64,000 nt of DNA from Pseudomonas californiensis. Lineage in GTDB: Bacteria; Pseudomonadota; Gammaproteobacteria; Pseudomonadales; Pseudomonadaceae. The DNA lies in assembly GCF_021147775.1 (NCBI RefSeq), contig NZ_JAGTPK010000011.1:143479-207478 (forward strand). The letters are read 5' to 3'. The translations under genes were made by a program, and so were the position numbers. Below the pieces are notes generated by a model, which searched no databases, was not told the origin of the DNA, and worked only from the letters and a program-made list of their open reading frames with translations. Positions 26,037-35,518 of the stretch are shown here, piece after piece (position 1 is the stretch's first letter; each line of letters opens with the position of its first letter).

Positions 26037-26873
26037 TCAGGCGCCCTTGAATTGCTCATGCAACTCAACCAGCGCAGGCGATGCAGGGGTGATGTTGTGA
26101 CGCTTTTCGACGTCGATCAGCCAGCCGGTGCGATGCCAGTCCTGCACGATGCTGTCGAGACGTTTCTGGGTATCGGTTTCGCCGGAGCGGGTCCAGATCA
26201 CCGACGGTGCCGGGTTGAGTTCCGGGGTAATGGCGCGGTAATCCTTCCACTCAGGGTTGCTGGCGAGTAACGGGTTGATCAGCGTAGCGTCATGCACGGC
26301 GGCGACGCAGTTGCTGCCACGCAATGCCAGCAAGGACTCGGCTGAACTCTTGAACGCCTTCAACTGGGCACCGAACCCGGTCAGCGGCTTGATGTAGCTG
26401 CTGCCCTGAGACGTGCACACCGGTTGATCCTTGAGGTCTTCCCAGCGCGTGATCTTGCTGTCCTTGAGCACTGCCGCAGTGCCACCCACTCGATAGAAAG
26501 GCGTGGGCACCGAGCCCAGCAACTGCCCGCGCTCCGGCGTCCACTCCATGTTTGCAATCAGCAGGTCGACCTTGCCCTGCTGCAGAAACTGCACGCGATT
26601 GGCGGTCAGTACAGACACCAATTCGACCTCGACGCCCAGTCTGCGCCCGATGTCCTGAGCAAGGTCCACATTGACGCCTTCCGGAGTTCGCGTGGCCGGA
26701 TCGATGGAGCCAAACGGCCCACCGGACAGCAGCACACCGACCACCAGACGATGACGCTCCTGGATCTTGTCCAGCGTTGCATCAGCCCACACTGCCCCGC
26801 TGACCGCCATGGCAGACACAACCCCCAACAGGGCCGGAAGAAAACGAGAGACGGTTGAGCGAGTGTGCGACAT
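26037..26873 (-). CDS. Amino acid ABC transporter substrate-binding protein (copy B)
   Basis: 278 residues with a signal peptide (cleavage near VWADAT). SBP_bac_3 family and paralog of the adjacent gene: RVQFLQQGKVDLLIANM and RWEDLKDQPVC occur in both with few changes. Two different binding proteins feeding one importer would broaden its ligand range. It is the first gene of the unit, divergent from the LysR regulator. Confidence 0.86.
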   Translation of the reverse strand: MSHTRSTVSRFLPALLGVVSAMAVSGAVWADATLDKIQERHRLVVGVLLSGGPFGSIDPATRTPEGVNVDLAQDIGRRLGVEVELVSVLTANRVQFLQQGKVDLLIANMEWTPERGQLLGSVPTPFYRVGGTAAVLKDSKITRWEDLKDQPVCTSQGSSYIKPLTGFGAQLKAFKSSAESLLALRGSNCVAAVHDATLINPLLASNPEWKDYRAITPELNPAPSVIWTRSGETDTQKRLDSIVQDWHRTGWLIDVEKRHNITPASPALVELHEQFKGA

Positions 26874-27098
26874 GGATTTCCCCTGGCAGATGATCGGCGT
26901 ACCCCGACCTGATGCCGCGACACTACGGATCGCCGTGGCTTAACGGAAATTCAAATATCAAATATGGTTATAACTTTCAGTGCGGCTCTGCGCTTGACGC
27001 TTACGCATGCCCCGTATTTGCTGGGCTTTCTTTGCCGACTCTGAAAGAACTACACAGCATCCATAAAGATCCGTAATGTATTTACCTGCCAACCTGAT

Positions 27099-27992
27099 AT
27101 GAAATCGGTCCAAAAGCTCATGCCTGATCTGCCTCGCTCCCCTTCAACCCTGGACCTGGAACTGCTGCGCACTTTCGTGGCAGTGGTCGATCACCCAAGC
27201 TTTGCTGAAGCGGGCGTCAGCCTGTCGCGCACGCAGTCGTCAGTCACTCAGCACATGCAGCGTCTGGAACAACAAGTGGGCGTGACGCTGTTTCAGAAAC
27301 AGGGACGCCAGAAGCAACTCACAGAGCCCGGCCGACAACTGCTGCGCCACGCCCGACAGATGCTGTCGCTCAACGACGACGCGTTGAATTCATTGCGCGA
27401 AAACAGCCTCAGCGGCGTCTTGCGCATCGGTTCACCGCATGACATTGCCGACACCATCCTGCCGCCGCTGCTCAGCCATATCGCCCGCTCGGCACCGCAA
27501 CTGCGCCTGGAGATAGACGTCGGGCGCAGCCCGTTCCTGATGGAAGACCTGCATCGCGGCAAAGTCGACATGGTGATTTCTACCCGCGAAGATCCGACGC
27601 TGGAAGGTTTTGCGCTGCGCACCTCGCCCGTCTGGTGGATCTGCTCGGCGCAGTACATTCATGTGCCGGGCGAACCATTGCCCCTGATTCTGGTGGACGA
27701 ACCCAGCATTTATCGGCGCTATGCCTTACAAGCGCTGGAAGCGGCCAATATCCCGTGGCGGCAGGCGTACCTGGCGTCCAATCTGATCGGCATCAAGGCG
27801 GCAACGCGTGCAGGCCTGGGTGTCACCCCGCGCAGCATGGAGATGCTTGGGCCAGACATGCGCGTCCTCGGGGAAAGAGAGGGATTGCCACGCATGCCGG
27901 ACGTCACGTACCACCTGTGGATCAGGCCCAACACCGTCAACCCGCTGGCACGCAAGGCGTATGAGTTGATCCGCACCAGCCAGGGCTTGTAA
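27099..27992 (+). CDS. LysR-family transcriptional regulator
   Basis: 297 residues. N-terminal winged helix (about residues 17-75; SFAEAGVSLSRTQSSVTQHMQRLEQ) and a C-terminal co-inducer domain (from ~100). It is divergent from the importer/catabolic unit across a 225-base AT-rich intergenic region, so it probably controls that unit. The ATG at 27099 lacks a clear ribosome binding site; the one at 27120 is an alternative. Confidence 0.85.
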   Translation: MKSVQKLMPDLPRSPSTLDLELLRTFVAVVDHPSFAEAGVSLSRTQSSVTQHMQRLEQQVGVTLFQKQGRQKQLTEPGRQLLRHARQMLSLNDDALNSLRENSLSGVLRIGSPHDIADTILPPLLSHIARSAPQLRLEIDVGRSPFLMEDLHRGKVDMVISTREDPTLEGFALRTSPVWWICSAQYIHVPGEPLPLILVDEPSIYRRYALQALEAANIPWRQAYLASNLIGIKAATRAGLGVTPRSMEMLGPDMRVLGEREGLPRMPDVTYHLWIRPNTVNPLARKAYELIRTSQGL

Positions 27993-28028
27993 CGCTATAC
28001 GGTACTTGTGCCTGACCAGCCGACCCTA

Positions 28029-28048
28029 TACTGTACATGCACACAGTA
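28029..28048. promoter_or_regulatory. LexA (SOS) box
   Basis: TACTGT-N8-ACAGTA, a perfect inverted repeat with 6-bp arms that contains the CTGT-N8-ACAG LexA core (28031-28046). It sits 13 bases upstream of the radical SAM gene's ATG, where bound LexA would block transcription or initiation. DNA damage induction of the two-gene unit is therefore likely. Confidence 0.8.
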
Positions 28049-28061
28049 ATAGGGGCATTTC

Positions 28062-29282
28062 ATGCAGCTCATCGACAAGCTCAGCATTCTGGCGGACGCC
28101 GCCAAGTACGACGCGTCATGCGCCAGCAGTGGAGCCCCCAAGCGCAGCTCTCAGAATAAATCCGGGCTGGGCTCCACCAACGGCATGGGTATCTGCCACA
28201 GCTACACGCCTGATGGCCGTTGCGTGTCGCTGCTGAAAATCCTGCTGACCAATTTCTGCCTGTACGACTGTCAGTACTGCGTCAATCGTCGCTCGAGTGA
28301 CGTGCCGCGTGCCCGTTTCAGCCCTGAAGAAGTGGTCACCCTGACGCTGGATTTCTACCGCCGCAATTGCGTGAGCGGCCTGTTCCTGAGTTCGGGGATC
28401 ATTCGCTCGGCGGACTACACCATGGAGCAACTGGTCGAAGTTGCCCGCCTGCTGCGCGAAGTGCACGAATTTCGTGGCTACATCCACCTCAAGACGATTC
28501 CGGACGCAGACCCTGCGCTGATCGAAAAGGCCGGCCGTTATGCAGACCGACTGAGCGTCAACATCGAACTGCCCACCGATCTCAGCCTGCAGACCCTCGC
28601 GCCGGAAAAAGACGTCGCCTCCATCAAGCAGGCGATGCAGACGATCTACACTGGCGAGCAGACCGTGCGCAACGAACCGCGCTCACCGCGTTTCGCACCT
28701 GCTGGGCAAAGCACGCAAATGATTGTGGGTGCCGACGCCACAGACGACAGCACCATCCTGCACAGCGCACAGTCGCTTTACAGTAACTTCAAGCTGCGCA
28801 GGGTTTACTACTCTGCGTTCAGCCCGATCCCCAACAGCCCCAACAGCGTGCCGCTGGCCGCCCCGCCGCTGATGCGCGAACACCGACTGTATCAGGCTGA
28901 TTTTCTGTTGCGCGGTTACGGTTTCACCGCAGGCGAACTGCTCAACGGCCCAGGCGATCTGGCACTCGATATCGACCCGAAACTGGCGTGGGCCCTGGGC
29001 AATCGGCAGGTGTTTCCGCTGGACCTGAACAATGCCGACCCGGCGCTGATCGCTCGCGTGCCGGGGATCGGCATCCGCACCACACAACGGCTGGTCGAGT
29101 TGCGCAGGCAGCGGCGCATTCGTTACGAAGACCTGACCCGCATGCGCTGCGTGCTGGCCAAGGCCAAGCCGTTCATCATCACCAGTGATTACCACCCGCC
29201 GCAGGCCGAAACCACTAGTGAGCTGCTGCACCACCAGTTGCGCGACCGGCCACAGCCACAACAGATGGGCCTGTGGGGATGA
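28062..29282 (+). CDS. Putative DNA modification/repair radical SAM protein (TIGR03916-like)
   Basis: 406 residues. The radical SAM cluster motif is C-x3-C-x2-C at residues 66-73 (CLYDCQYC), preceded by FCLYD in a typical loop, and the C-terminal part has a helix-hairpin-helix (ALIARVPGIGIRTTQRL). Pairing with the following gene is the known arrangement of this family, thought to act in DNA metabolism. The start follows AGGGG. Spore photoproduct lyase is a distant relative by fold, but no substrate can be assigned. Confidence 0.87.
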   Translation: MQLIDKLSILADAAKYDASCASSGAPKRSSQNKSGLGSTNGMGICHSYTPDGRCVSLLKILLTNFCLYDCQYCVNRRSSDVPRARFSPEEVVTLTLDFYRRNCVSGLFLSSGIIRSADYTMEQLVEVARLLREVHEFRGYIHLKTIPDADPALIEKAGRYADRLSVNIELPTDLSLQTLAPEKDVASIKQAMQTIYTGEQTVRNEPRSPRFAPAGQSTQMIVGADATDDSTILHSAQSLYSNFKLRRVYYSAFSPIPNSPNSVPLAAPPLMREHRLYQADFLLRGYGFTAGELLNGPGDLALDIDPKLAWALGNRQVFPLDLNNADPALIARVPGIGIRTTQRLVELRRQRRIRYEDLTRMRCVLAKAKPFIITSDYHPPQAETTSELLHHQLRDRPQPQQMGLWG

Positions 29283-30121
29283 TCTGCCTGGACTGCGACG
29301 ACTTGTTCGACACCTGGCGCCAGCAGGCTCGCTGGCTATTGAGTCATGAAATCGACCCGAGTCGGGTCAGCTGGACGTCACCCGACGCCGCTGACCTGTT
29401 TGCCAGTGATGAAGAACTTCCCCAGACCCAAGGCCCCTTTCAGGCACGTGCCCCGCTTGCGTTGCTTGAGTTGCTGCAAAGCGCATCGCGCTACCGGGGT
29501 GAACAGCGCTGGAGCCTGTTGTATGAAGTGCTGTGGCGCGTCAGCCATGGTGATCGAACCGCCATGATGGCTGGCTACAAGCTGGGCAGTGAACTGCATC
29601 GTCGCCTCAAGTCGATCAGCCGTGAGGCGCATCACCTGCATGCGTTCCTGCGCTTCGTCGCGCTGCCACCTTCGGACAACGAGGCAGAAATACTGCGCCC
29701 CCAGTATGTCGCCTGGCATGAACCGGCCCACGACATCCTGCACAGCGCCAGCGAGCATTTCATCGGCCGCATGGGTCAGCATCGCTGGTTGATTGCCACG
29801 CCACAGGACGGCGTTTACTACGACGGCAAGCAACTGATTCATGAGCGTCGCTGCCCGCAAGCATGGGCCACAATGGCTCGCCAGGTAGAAGACCCACACG
29901 GCGAGCTGTGGCTGACCTATTACAGCCACATCTTCAACCCGGCGCGGCTGAACCCCAAGGTCATGGAAGGCCATTTTCCGTCACGCTTCTGGAAAAACCT
30001 GCCCGAAGGTCCGCTGATCCCGGCACTCATCAGCCAGGCCCGGACCGGCAAACAGCGCGATGGTCAGGCCAGCGATATTGCTGCCAGAAGGGGCAAGAAA
30101 ATCAAGACTTCCGGAGCCTGA
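29279..30121 (+). CDS. TIGR03915-like DNA metabolism protein (radical SAM partner)
   Basis: 280 residues. It starts at the ATG that overlaps the radical SAM stop (ATGA at 29279), so the two are translationally coupled. The central part (LRFVALPPSDNEAEILRPQYVAW, broken as LRFVALPP...EAEILRPQYV, then EHFIGRMGQHRWLIATP) and the basic C-terminus fit the TIGR03915 family, always found with TIGR03916. No catalytic motif is known. An in-frame GTG at 29273 is an alternative start. Confidence 0.82.
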   Translation: MICLDCDDLFDTWRQQARWLLSHEIDPSRVSWTSPDAADLFASDEELPQTQGPFQARAPLALLELLQSASRYRGEQRWSLLYEVLWRVSHGDRTAMMAGYKLGSELHRRLKSISREAHHLHAFLRFVALPPSDNEAEILRPQYVAWHEPAHDILHSASEHFIGRMGQHRWLIATPQDGVYYDGKQLIHERRCPQAWATMARQVEDPHGELWLTYYSHIFNPARLNPKVMEGHFPSRFWKNLPEGPLIPALISQARTGKQRDGQASDIAARRGKKIKTSGA

Positions 30122-30281
30122 ACATCCGCGAACCGGGCCCTTGCGCCCCCCCCATGCAAGAACCTCAGTACACCCCCTTCAGTGAGCGTGCTCACGAAGA
30201 CGCCCGGTACATCTGTTACATATGCGCTGGCTATGCATCAGCCTTCGCCAACAAGCTTGCTCTCTCGTCAGTCAGGTCTTA

Positions 30282-30422
30282 GGTTCTGTACGAAAAGTCG
30301 GCGAGCGAAGGTCAGGCAAGGCAAAAACAGGCGAGGAAGCGGAGTCTACTGGCTGTAAATGAGCATTCTGAGCCTGTTTTTAACGCAGCATCACCGAGCG
30401 CAGCCACTTTTCGTACAGAGCC
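30282..30422. mobile_element. Miniature inverted-repeat element (IS5/IS427-type ends)
   Basis: About 141 bases bounded by near-identical 17-base terminal inverted repeats (GGYTCTGTACGAAAAGT), each flanked by TA as in IS427-group target duplications. No open frame for a transposase is present, so it depends on a related full-length element elsewhere. The inner parts also show partial symmetry (AAAACAGGC on both sides). It lies between the convergent TIGR03915-like and PhzF-like genes, and its right end supplies the last base of the PhzF stop codon. Confidence 0.75.
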
Positions 30423-31264
30423 TAGAGCAAAACACGTCCATTGATGCAGGTCACGGTTGATCCGCCTACCCAAATGTCGTCACCTGTTTTTGTGATCGTC
30501 AGTCTGCCTTTGCGCCCCATGGCAGTGCCTTGGCTGACCACATAGCTGTCCGGCGCCAGCCCTTCGCTGAGTAGCCAGCGGGCAATGCCGGCATTCAAGC
30601 TGCCGGTCACCGGGTCTTCGGGCATTCCATCGCCTGGCACGAAGGCACGTACTTCAAATTGCGCCTCGTCGCCGTCCACCCGAACATCCCAGGGCGCAAA
30701 TACTCCGAATTTAAGTCCGCTCAGCTGTGAATAATCCGGCTGTAAAGCCAGAACACTGGCGCGGTCCGCCAGGCGAATCGCAATCCAGTCAGCGCCGTTG
30801 CTCACCCAGCGGGCGTCAAGGACAGCACCATGAGCGAGTCCCAGACCGTGGCGAATCCTCTCGATTACCTCGGTGTCTACTGCGCCGAAACGCAACAACG
30901 GCGGCGCGGTAAAGGCCAGTTGTGTGCCTTCCTTTCGTATCCGCACCAGACCGATGCCGCATTCCTGAATGATTTCATCGCCACGCGCAATTCCGCCCGC
31001 TTCCAGCCAGGCATGACACGTGCCCAGTGTCGGATGGCCGGCGAACGGCAACTCCTCAAGCGTGGTGAAGATCCGTACACGGTAATCGGCGCGTGGATCC
31101 ACAGGCTGGAGCAAAAAAGTGGTTTCGCTGAGGTTGGTCCAGCGTGCGAACGCCGCCATCTGTTCATCACTCAGACCATCCGCACCGAGCACGACAGCCA
31201 AGGGGTTGCCCAGCAGTGGCTTGTCACTGAAAACGTCCAGTTGCTTGAAATCGAACGATGGCAT
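30422..31264 (-). CDS. PhzF family isomerase/epimerase-like protein
   Basis: 280 residues. PhzF/DapF fold: DVFSDKPLLGNPLAVV at the start, TNLSETTFLL with the catalytic Glu, ELPFAGHPTLGT, and GDGMPEDPVTGSLNAG in the C-terminal domain. Members isomerise small metabolites by proton shuttling; this one is not in a phenazine cluster, so the reaction is unknown. The ATG at 31264 follows AAGGG. The stop codon straddles the miniature element junction, and the C-terminus appears full length. Confidence 0.82.
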   Translation of the reverse strand: MPSFDFKQLDVFSDKPLLGNPLAVVLGADGLSDEQMAAFARWTNLSETTFLLQPVDPRADYRVRIFTTLEELPFAGHPTLGTCHAWLEAGGIARGDEIIQECGIGLVRIRKEGTQLAFTAPPLLRFGAVDTEVIERIRHGLGLAHGAVLDARWVSNGADWIAIRLADRASVLALQPDYSQLSGLKFGVFAPWDVRVDGDEAQFEVRAFVPGDGMPEDPVTGSLNAGIARWLLSEGLAPDSYVVSQGTAMGRKGRLTITKTGDDIWVGGSTVTCINGRVLL

Positions 31265-31430
31265 CAGAAGCGTCCCTTGCAGATATGAAAGCGCTAGATT
31301 GCCACGCAAGGTCCTGAAGATACACATGACTGTTGCGCAATATTTCAGGTCAGCTGTACGACACGACTTAGCCGGACGTCCGCTAACGTTTCAAGTGATT
31401 CGCCATCAGATTCGATAAGGGACCGTCGTG

Positions 31431-32057
31431 ATGCCTGATCTCCAGACACTGCTTGTTTTCAGTGGCGCCATCGGGCTGCTGCTACTGTCACCCGGTCCGA
31501 ACATGGCGTTCGTTCTCAGCCATTGCGTGGCTTACGGGCGGCGTGGCGCGACAGCCGTAGCATTAGGTATCGCATTTGCCGACAGCATACTGACCGTTCT
31601 GACCGCGACCGGTGTGACCGGGCTGGTCGCGGCATGGCCACCGTCGTTCGACATCATTCGTTACTGCGGCGCGTTTTACCTGCTGTGGATGGCCTACAAG
31701 ACACTGCAAAACGGAGGCTTGTGCAAGGCACAGATCGAACAAGAAATTTCCACACAGGCGATTTTCTGGCGAGCCACGCTCAACAGCCTGCTGAATCCAA
31801 AGGCGCTGCTGTTTTTCATTATATTTTTGCCACAATTTGTGAAACCAGACGCGGACAGAATTGCCCAACAGTTACTGGTGCTTGGGGCCTTGCTGACAAT
31901 ACTGGCCCTGATCTTTCATCTGGTGCTCGGGATCTTCGGGCACTCGGTGAGCCGGATTTTCTATGCCAACAATCGCTTCTCCCGGCTTCAGCCCAGGCTA
32001 CTTGCTGGAATGCTGACGTTGCTGGCGGCGCGATTGTTGGTGATCTCCCGAACTTGA
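31431..32057 (+). CDS. LysE/RhtB family amino acid exporter
   Basis: 208 residues with about five or six membrane helices. The family motif GPNMAFVLSHCVAYGRR (SPGPNMA) follows the first helix, and LLNPKALLFFIIFLPQF is the conserved fourth region. It exports amino acids or homoserine lactone-like compounds. The ATG follows AAGGGA by eight bases. It is followed after 24 bases by the sirtuin gene, possibly co-transcribed. Confidence 0.82.
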   Translation: MPDLQTLLVFSGAIGLLLLSPGPNMAFVLSHCVAYGRRGATAVALGIAFADSILTVLTATGVTGLVAAWPPSFDIIRYCGAFYLLWMAYKTLQNGGLCKAQIEQEISTQAIFWRATLNSLLNPKALLFFIIFLPQFVKPDADRIAQQLLVLGALLTILALIFHLVLGIFGHSVSRIFYANNRFSRLQPRLLAGMLTLLAARLLVISRT

Positions 32058-32081
32058 ATTGCAAGCCATCCGAGGTTTGAC

Positions 32082-32942
32082 ATGCTGGACAGCCCAACCC
32101 GCAATATGCTCGACACTCTTGGTCAGGCGTTGGCCGAGCGGTCGTTTCTGGTCGTCACCGGGGCTGGCATAAGTACTGCGTCCGGCATCCCCGATTACCG
32201 GGACAAGGAAGGTGTTAGGCGCGGCAAGCAGCCGATGATGTATCAAGAGTTTGTCAGCAACCCTGCAGCCAGGCAGCGCTATTGGGCGCGCGCCATGCTG
32301 GGTTGGCCGCGCATTCGGACAGCCCAGCCCAACGCAGCGCATCAGGCGCTGGCGGCCCTGCAAAACCGCGAGGCAATTGCTGGTTTGATCACGCAGAACG
32401 TTGACGCGCTTCACAGCCAGGCAGGCAGTCGCGACGTTATCGAACTGCATGGCAGTCTGCACCGGGTGCTGTGCCTCGACTGCCATACCCGAAGCGACCG
32501 TGCTGCGATTCAAGAGGTAATGGTTGAGCAGAACCCTTATCTGGCGGACGTCCACGCCATACAGGCGCCCGATGGTGATACGTTGCTGGAGCCCGCCTTC
32601 GAAGCCGGTTTCAGACTGCCCACCTGCCCACATTGCAACGGCGATCGGCTAAAACCCGATGTGGTGTTCTTCGGAGAAAACGTGGCACCGGAAACCGCCG
32701 CCAAAGCGATGCTCGGCGTGAGGCAAGCTCGAGGGCTGCTGGTTGTCGGCACGTCGCTGATGGCCTGGTCGGCGTTCCGCCTGTGCCGGGCCATGGCCGA
32801 GCAATGCAAGCCGATCATTGCCATCAACTACGGCAAGACACGGGCCGACGAGTTGCTGGACATGAAGATCCAGGCGCCCTGCGAGCAGGTCCTGCCGTGG
32901 CTGGCGGAGCACTTGGAGGCGTATCAGAACAACCCCAGCTGA
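32082..32942 (+). CDS. Sir2-family NAD-dependent protein deacylase (sirtuin)
   Basis: 286 residues. The NAD-binding motif [17 protein letters not shown], the catalytic TQNVDALH with His in ELHGSLH, and two zinc pairs (CLDC and CPHC) are all intact. It removes acyl groups from lysine using NAD. The C-terminus runs 19 bases into the convergently transcribed DNA polymerase II gene. The start follows GAGG. Confidence 0.88.
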   Translation: MLDSPTRNMLDTLGQALAERSFLVVTGAGISTASGIPDYRDKEGVRRGKQPMMYQEFVSNPAARQRYWARAMLGWPRIRTAQPNAAHQALAALQNREAIAGLITQNVDALHSQAGSRDVIELHGSLHRVLCLDCHTRSDRAAIQEVMVEQNPYLADVHAIQAPDGDTLLEPAFEAGFRLPTCPHCNGDRLKPDVVFFGENVAPETAAKAMLGVRQARGLLVVGTSLMAWSAFRLCRAMAEQCKPIIAINYGKTRADELLDMKIQAPCEQVLPWLAEHLEAYQNNPS

Positions 32943-35287
32943 CCGCCGATCAGAGTACTGAAGTCATCGTCCACGAACGGCAGAATGGCGTCGGCCAGTG
33001 GTTGCAGTTGGCGCGTCACATAGTGGTCGTAATCGATGGGTGCGTGACGAATTTCCAGCGGCTCGGGACCGGCGGTGGTCATCACATAGCTGATCCAGCC
33101 GCCGCTCTGATACTGGCGCGGCCGCCCTTGCTGGTCGTTGTACTCGTCGGCAATTCGCGCGGCGCGCACGTGTGGCGGCACGTTACGCTGATAATCGTCG
33201 AGCTTGCGTCGCAGGCGCTTGCGGTAGATCAGCAGATCATCCAGCTCGCCTGACAGCGTGCGTTGCACGTAATCACGCACATAGTCCTGATAGGGCTGAC
33301 GTTTGAAAATGCGCAAGTACAGCTCCTGCTGGAACCGTTGTGCCAGGGGCGACCAGTCGGTGCGTACGGTTTCCAGGCCCTTGTAGACCATTTCATCGGT
33401 GCCGTCGGCGCGAGTAACCAGCCCCGCGTAACGTTTCTTGCTGCCCTCCTCTGCGCCACGCACGGTCGGCATCAGGAAGCGCCGAAAATGCGTTTCATAT
33501 TGAAGTTCCAGAGCACTGTGCAGACCATATTCGCTGTGCAGATGTTCGCGCCACCATCGATTGACCTGTTCCACCAACATCTTGCCGATGTTCGCAGCTT
33601 CCTCCTGGCCATGCGGACGGCCCAGCCAGACGAAGGTCGAGTCGGTATCGCCGTAGATCACGGTGTAACCCTGCGCCTGGATGAGGTCGCGGGTCCTGAG
33701 CATGATTTCATGGCCACGCAGGGTGATGGACGACGCCAGGCGCGGGTCGAAAAACCGGCAGCCGCTGGACCCCAGCACACCATAGAAAGCGTTCATGATG
33801 ATTTTCAGCGCCTGCGACAATGGCGCGTTCTTCTCGCGCTTGGCCGTTTCCCGGCCCTGCCAGACGCGCTCGACGATCGCCGGCAGGCTGTGCCGCGTGC
33901 GGGAAAAGCGCGCACCGCGAAAGCCCGGCACCGACTCGTTGTCACCCGGGTTGCGCATGCCCTCGATGAGGCCGACAGGGTCGATGAGAAAGGTACGGAT
34001 AATCGACGGATAAAGGCTTTTGTAATCGAGCACCAGCACCGACTCATACAAACCGGGTTGCGAGTCCATGACGAATCCGCCAGGGCTGGCTTCCGGCAGG
34101 CGCTCACCCAGATTGGGTGCCACGAACCCTTGGCGGTGCATCAGCGGAATGTACAAATGGCAGAACGCCGCAACCGATCCACCACTGCGATCAGCAGGCA
34201 GACCGGTGACTGTGGCGCGTTCCAGCAGAAAGGTCAGCAGTTGGGTCTTGGCAAAGATCCGCGTCACCAGCTCGCAATCCTTGATGTTGTAGCGCGCCAG
34301 TGCGGGTTTGTCCTCGGCGAACATTCGGTTGATCTCGTCCATACGCTGGTAGGGCGTGTCGATGGCCTTGCCCTCGCCCAACAGGGTTTGCGCCACATAT
34401 TCGAGGCTGAACGAGGGAAAGCTCCAGGTCGCAGAACGCAATGCTTCGATACCGTCAATGACCAGACGCCCGCTGACCTCGGCGAAGAAATGATTGTTGC
34501 GGCTACCATGCTCGCGCCAGCCCATGGCCTCCCCGCCGCGTCCCAGGCGCAACGGGACATTCAGGCGCTGGGCGTGTTCGTGCAGCACTCTCAGATCGAA
34601 CTGCACCACGTTCCAACCAATGATCGCATCTGGGTCGTGCTCTGCCAGCCAACCGTTCAGCCGCTCCAGCAGTTGCGCGCGGGTGTCGCAGTAATCGAGC
34701 TGAAAATCCAGCGCTTCATTGCCTCCGTTTGCTGGGCCCAGCATGTACACCTGACGCTGGCCGCACCCTTCGAGCGCTATGGAATACAACTCGCCTCGGG
34801 CGGTGGTCTCGATGTCCAGCGACACCAGTTCAAGCTGCGGGCGATAATCCGGGGCGGGTCTGATCTGCGCGTCGCACAGCACACCGTCCTCGTTCGGTGT
34901 ACCGCTGAATTGCACGGGCGCAGTGATGAAGCGCTCCATCAGGTAGCGCTCGGGCGGACGAATGTCAGCCTCGTAGACATCCACGTTACCTTTGCGCAGC
35001 AGTTTTTCGAGATTCATCAACTGACGATGTTGCTGGCAGTACACCCCCAGCACAGGCCGATGGCGGAAGTCGCACAGCTCAAGCGGGCGAAGCTCCACAC
35101 CGCGCTCCGCACGCAACAGCGCCTGCGCACGGTCACGCTGCTCGGCCGGGACAAACGCAACGGAGGGCTGGCAGGCCAAGCGAATGTGACGAGGCCCTGC
35201 ATCGGTTGCCAGCCAGAAATCGACTTGCGTGCCGGCAGGTGTGTCCTGCCAGTGCCGACTCAGGATAAAACCCTGCTGTAAATCCAA
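32924..35287 (-). CDS. polB: DNA polymerase II
   Basis: 787 residues from the TTG at 35287 with GAGG eight bases ahead; another TTG at 35305 is possible. Family B polymerase very similar to E. coli PolB. Exonuclease motif DIETT, then [13 protein letters not shown] [10 protein letters not shown], polymerase motifs YKSLYPSII and YGDTDSTF, and KKRYAGL are intact. It does replication restart and translesion synthesis in E. coli as an SOS gene. No LexA box was seen in its upstream region here. Its 3' end overlaps the sirtuin gene tail-to-tail by 19 bases. Confidence 0.94.
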   Translation of the reverse strand: MDLQQGFILSRHWQDTPAGTQVDFWLATDAGPRHIRLACQPSVAFVPAEQRDRAQALLRAERGVELRPLELCDFRHRPVLGVYCQQHRQLMNLEKLLRKGNVDVYEADIRPPERYLMERFITAPVQFSGTPNEDGVLCDAQIRPAPDYRPQLELVSLDIETTARGELYSIALEGCGQRQVYMLGPANGGNEALDFQLDYCDTRAQLLERLNGWLAEHDPDAIIGWNVVQFDLRVLHEHAQRLNVPLRLGRGGEAMGWREHGSRNNHFFAEVSGRLVIDGIEALRSATWSFPSFSLEYVAQTLLGEGKAIDTPYQRMDEINRMFAEDKPALARYNIKDCELVTRIFAKTQLLTFLLERATVTGLPADRSGGSVAAFCHLYIPLMHRQGFVAPNLGERLPEASPGGFVMDSQPGLYESVLVLDYKSLYPSIIRTFLIDPVGLIEGMRNPGDNESVPGFRGARFSRTRHSLPAIVERVWQGRETAKREKNAPLSQALKIIMNAFYGVLGSSGCRFFDPRLASSITLRGHEIMLRTRDLIQAQGYTVIYGDTDSTFVWLGRPHGQEEAANIGKMLVEQVNRWWREHLHSEYGLHSALELQYETHFRRFLMPTVRGAEEGSKKRYAGLVTRADGTDEMVYKGLETVRTDWSPLAQRFQQELYLRIFKRQPYQDYVRDYVQRTLSGELDDLLIYRKRLRRKLDDYQRNVPPHVRAARIADEYNDQQGRPRQYQSGGWISYVMTTAGPEPLEIRHAPIDYDHYVTRQLQPLADAILPFVDDDFSTLIGGQLGLF

Positions 35288-35518
35288 CGTTGCAACCTCG
35301 TTCAAATCGTTTCAGGGGCTGATTCTACTTGGCTATGCCGGCAAAGGCCCGGCTGATGGTCGGTTCAAGAAATATTCGTCCACGCCGATAAATTCGCATA
35401 ACTACCGATCAAGGACGTTTGTCAGTCGGGCAGGCACGTGATGCTTGATCAACCGTTTCCAGTTGTCGAGGGATGAGCTGCCTTTGACCCTGCGGACGCT
35501 AATGAACGTGGAACCGCA

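Noticed and set aside
30146..30153. Eight-C tract as a phase-variation site
   Set aside because: It lies in non-coding DNA downstream of a gene and away from any promoter element I can identify.
33263..35281. 672-codon open frame opposite DNA polymerase II
   Set aside because: Antisense shadow of polB; no motifs and no start signal.
35288..35518. LexA box upstream of polB
   Set aside because: No CTGT-N8-ACAG or near match was found in the region before the gene.
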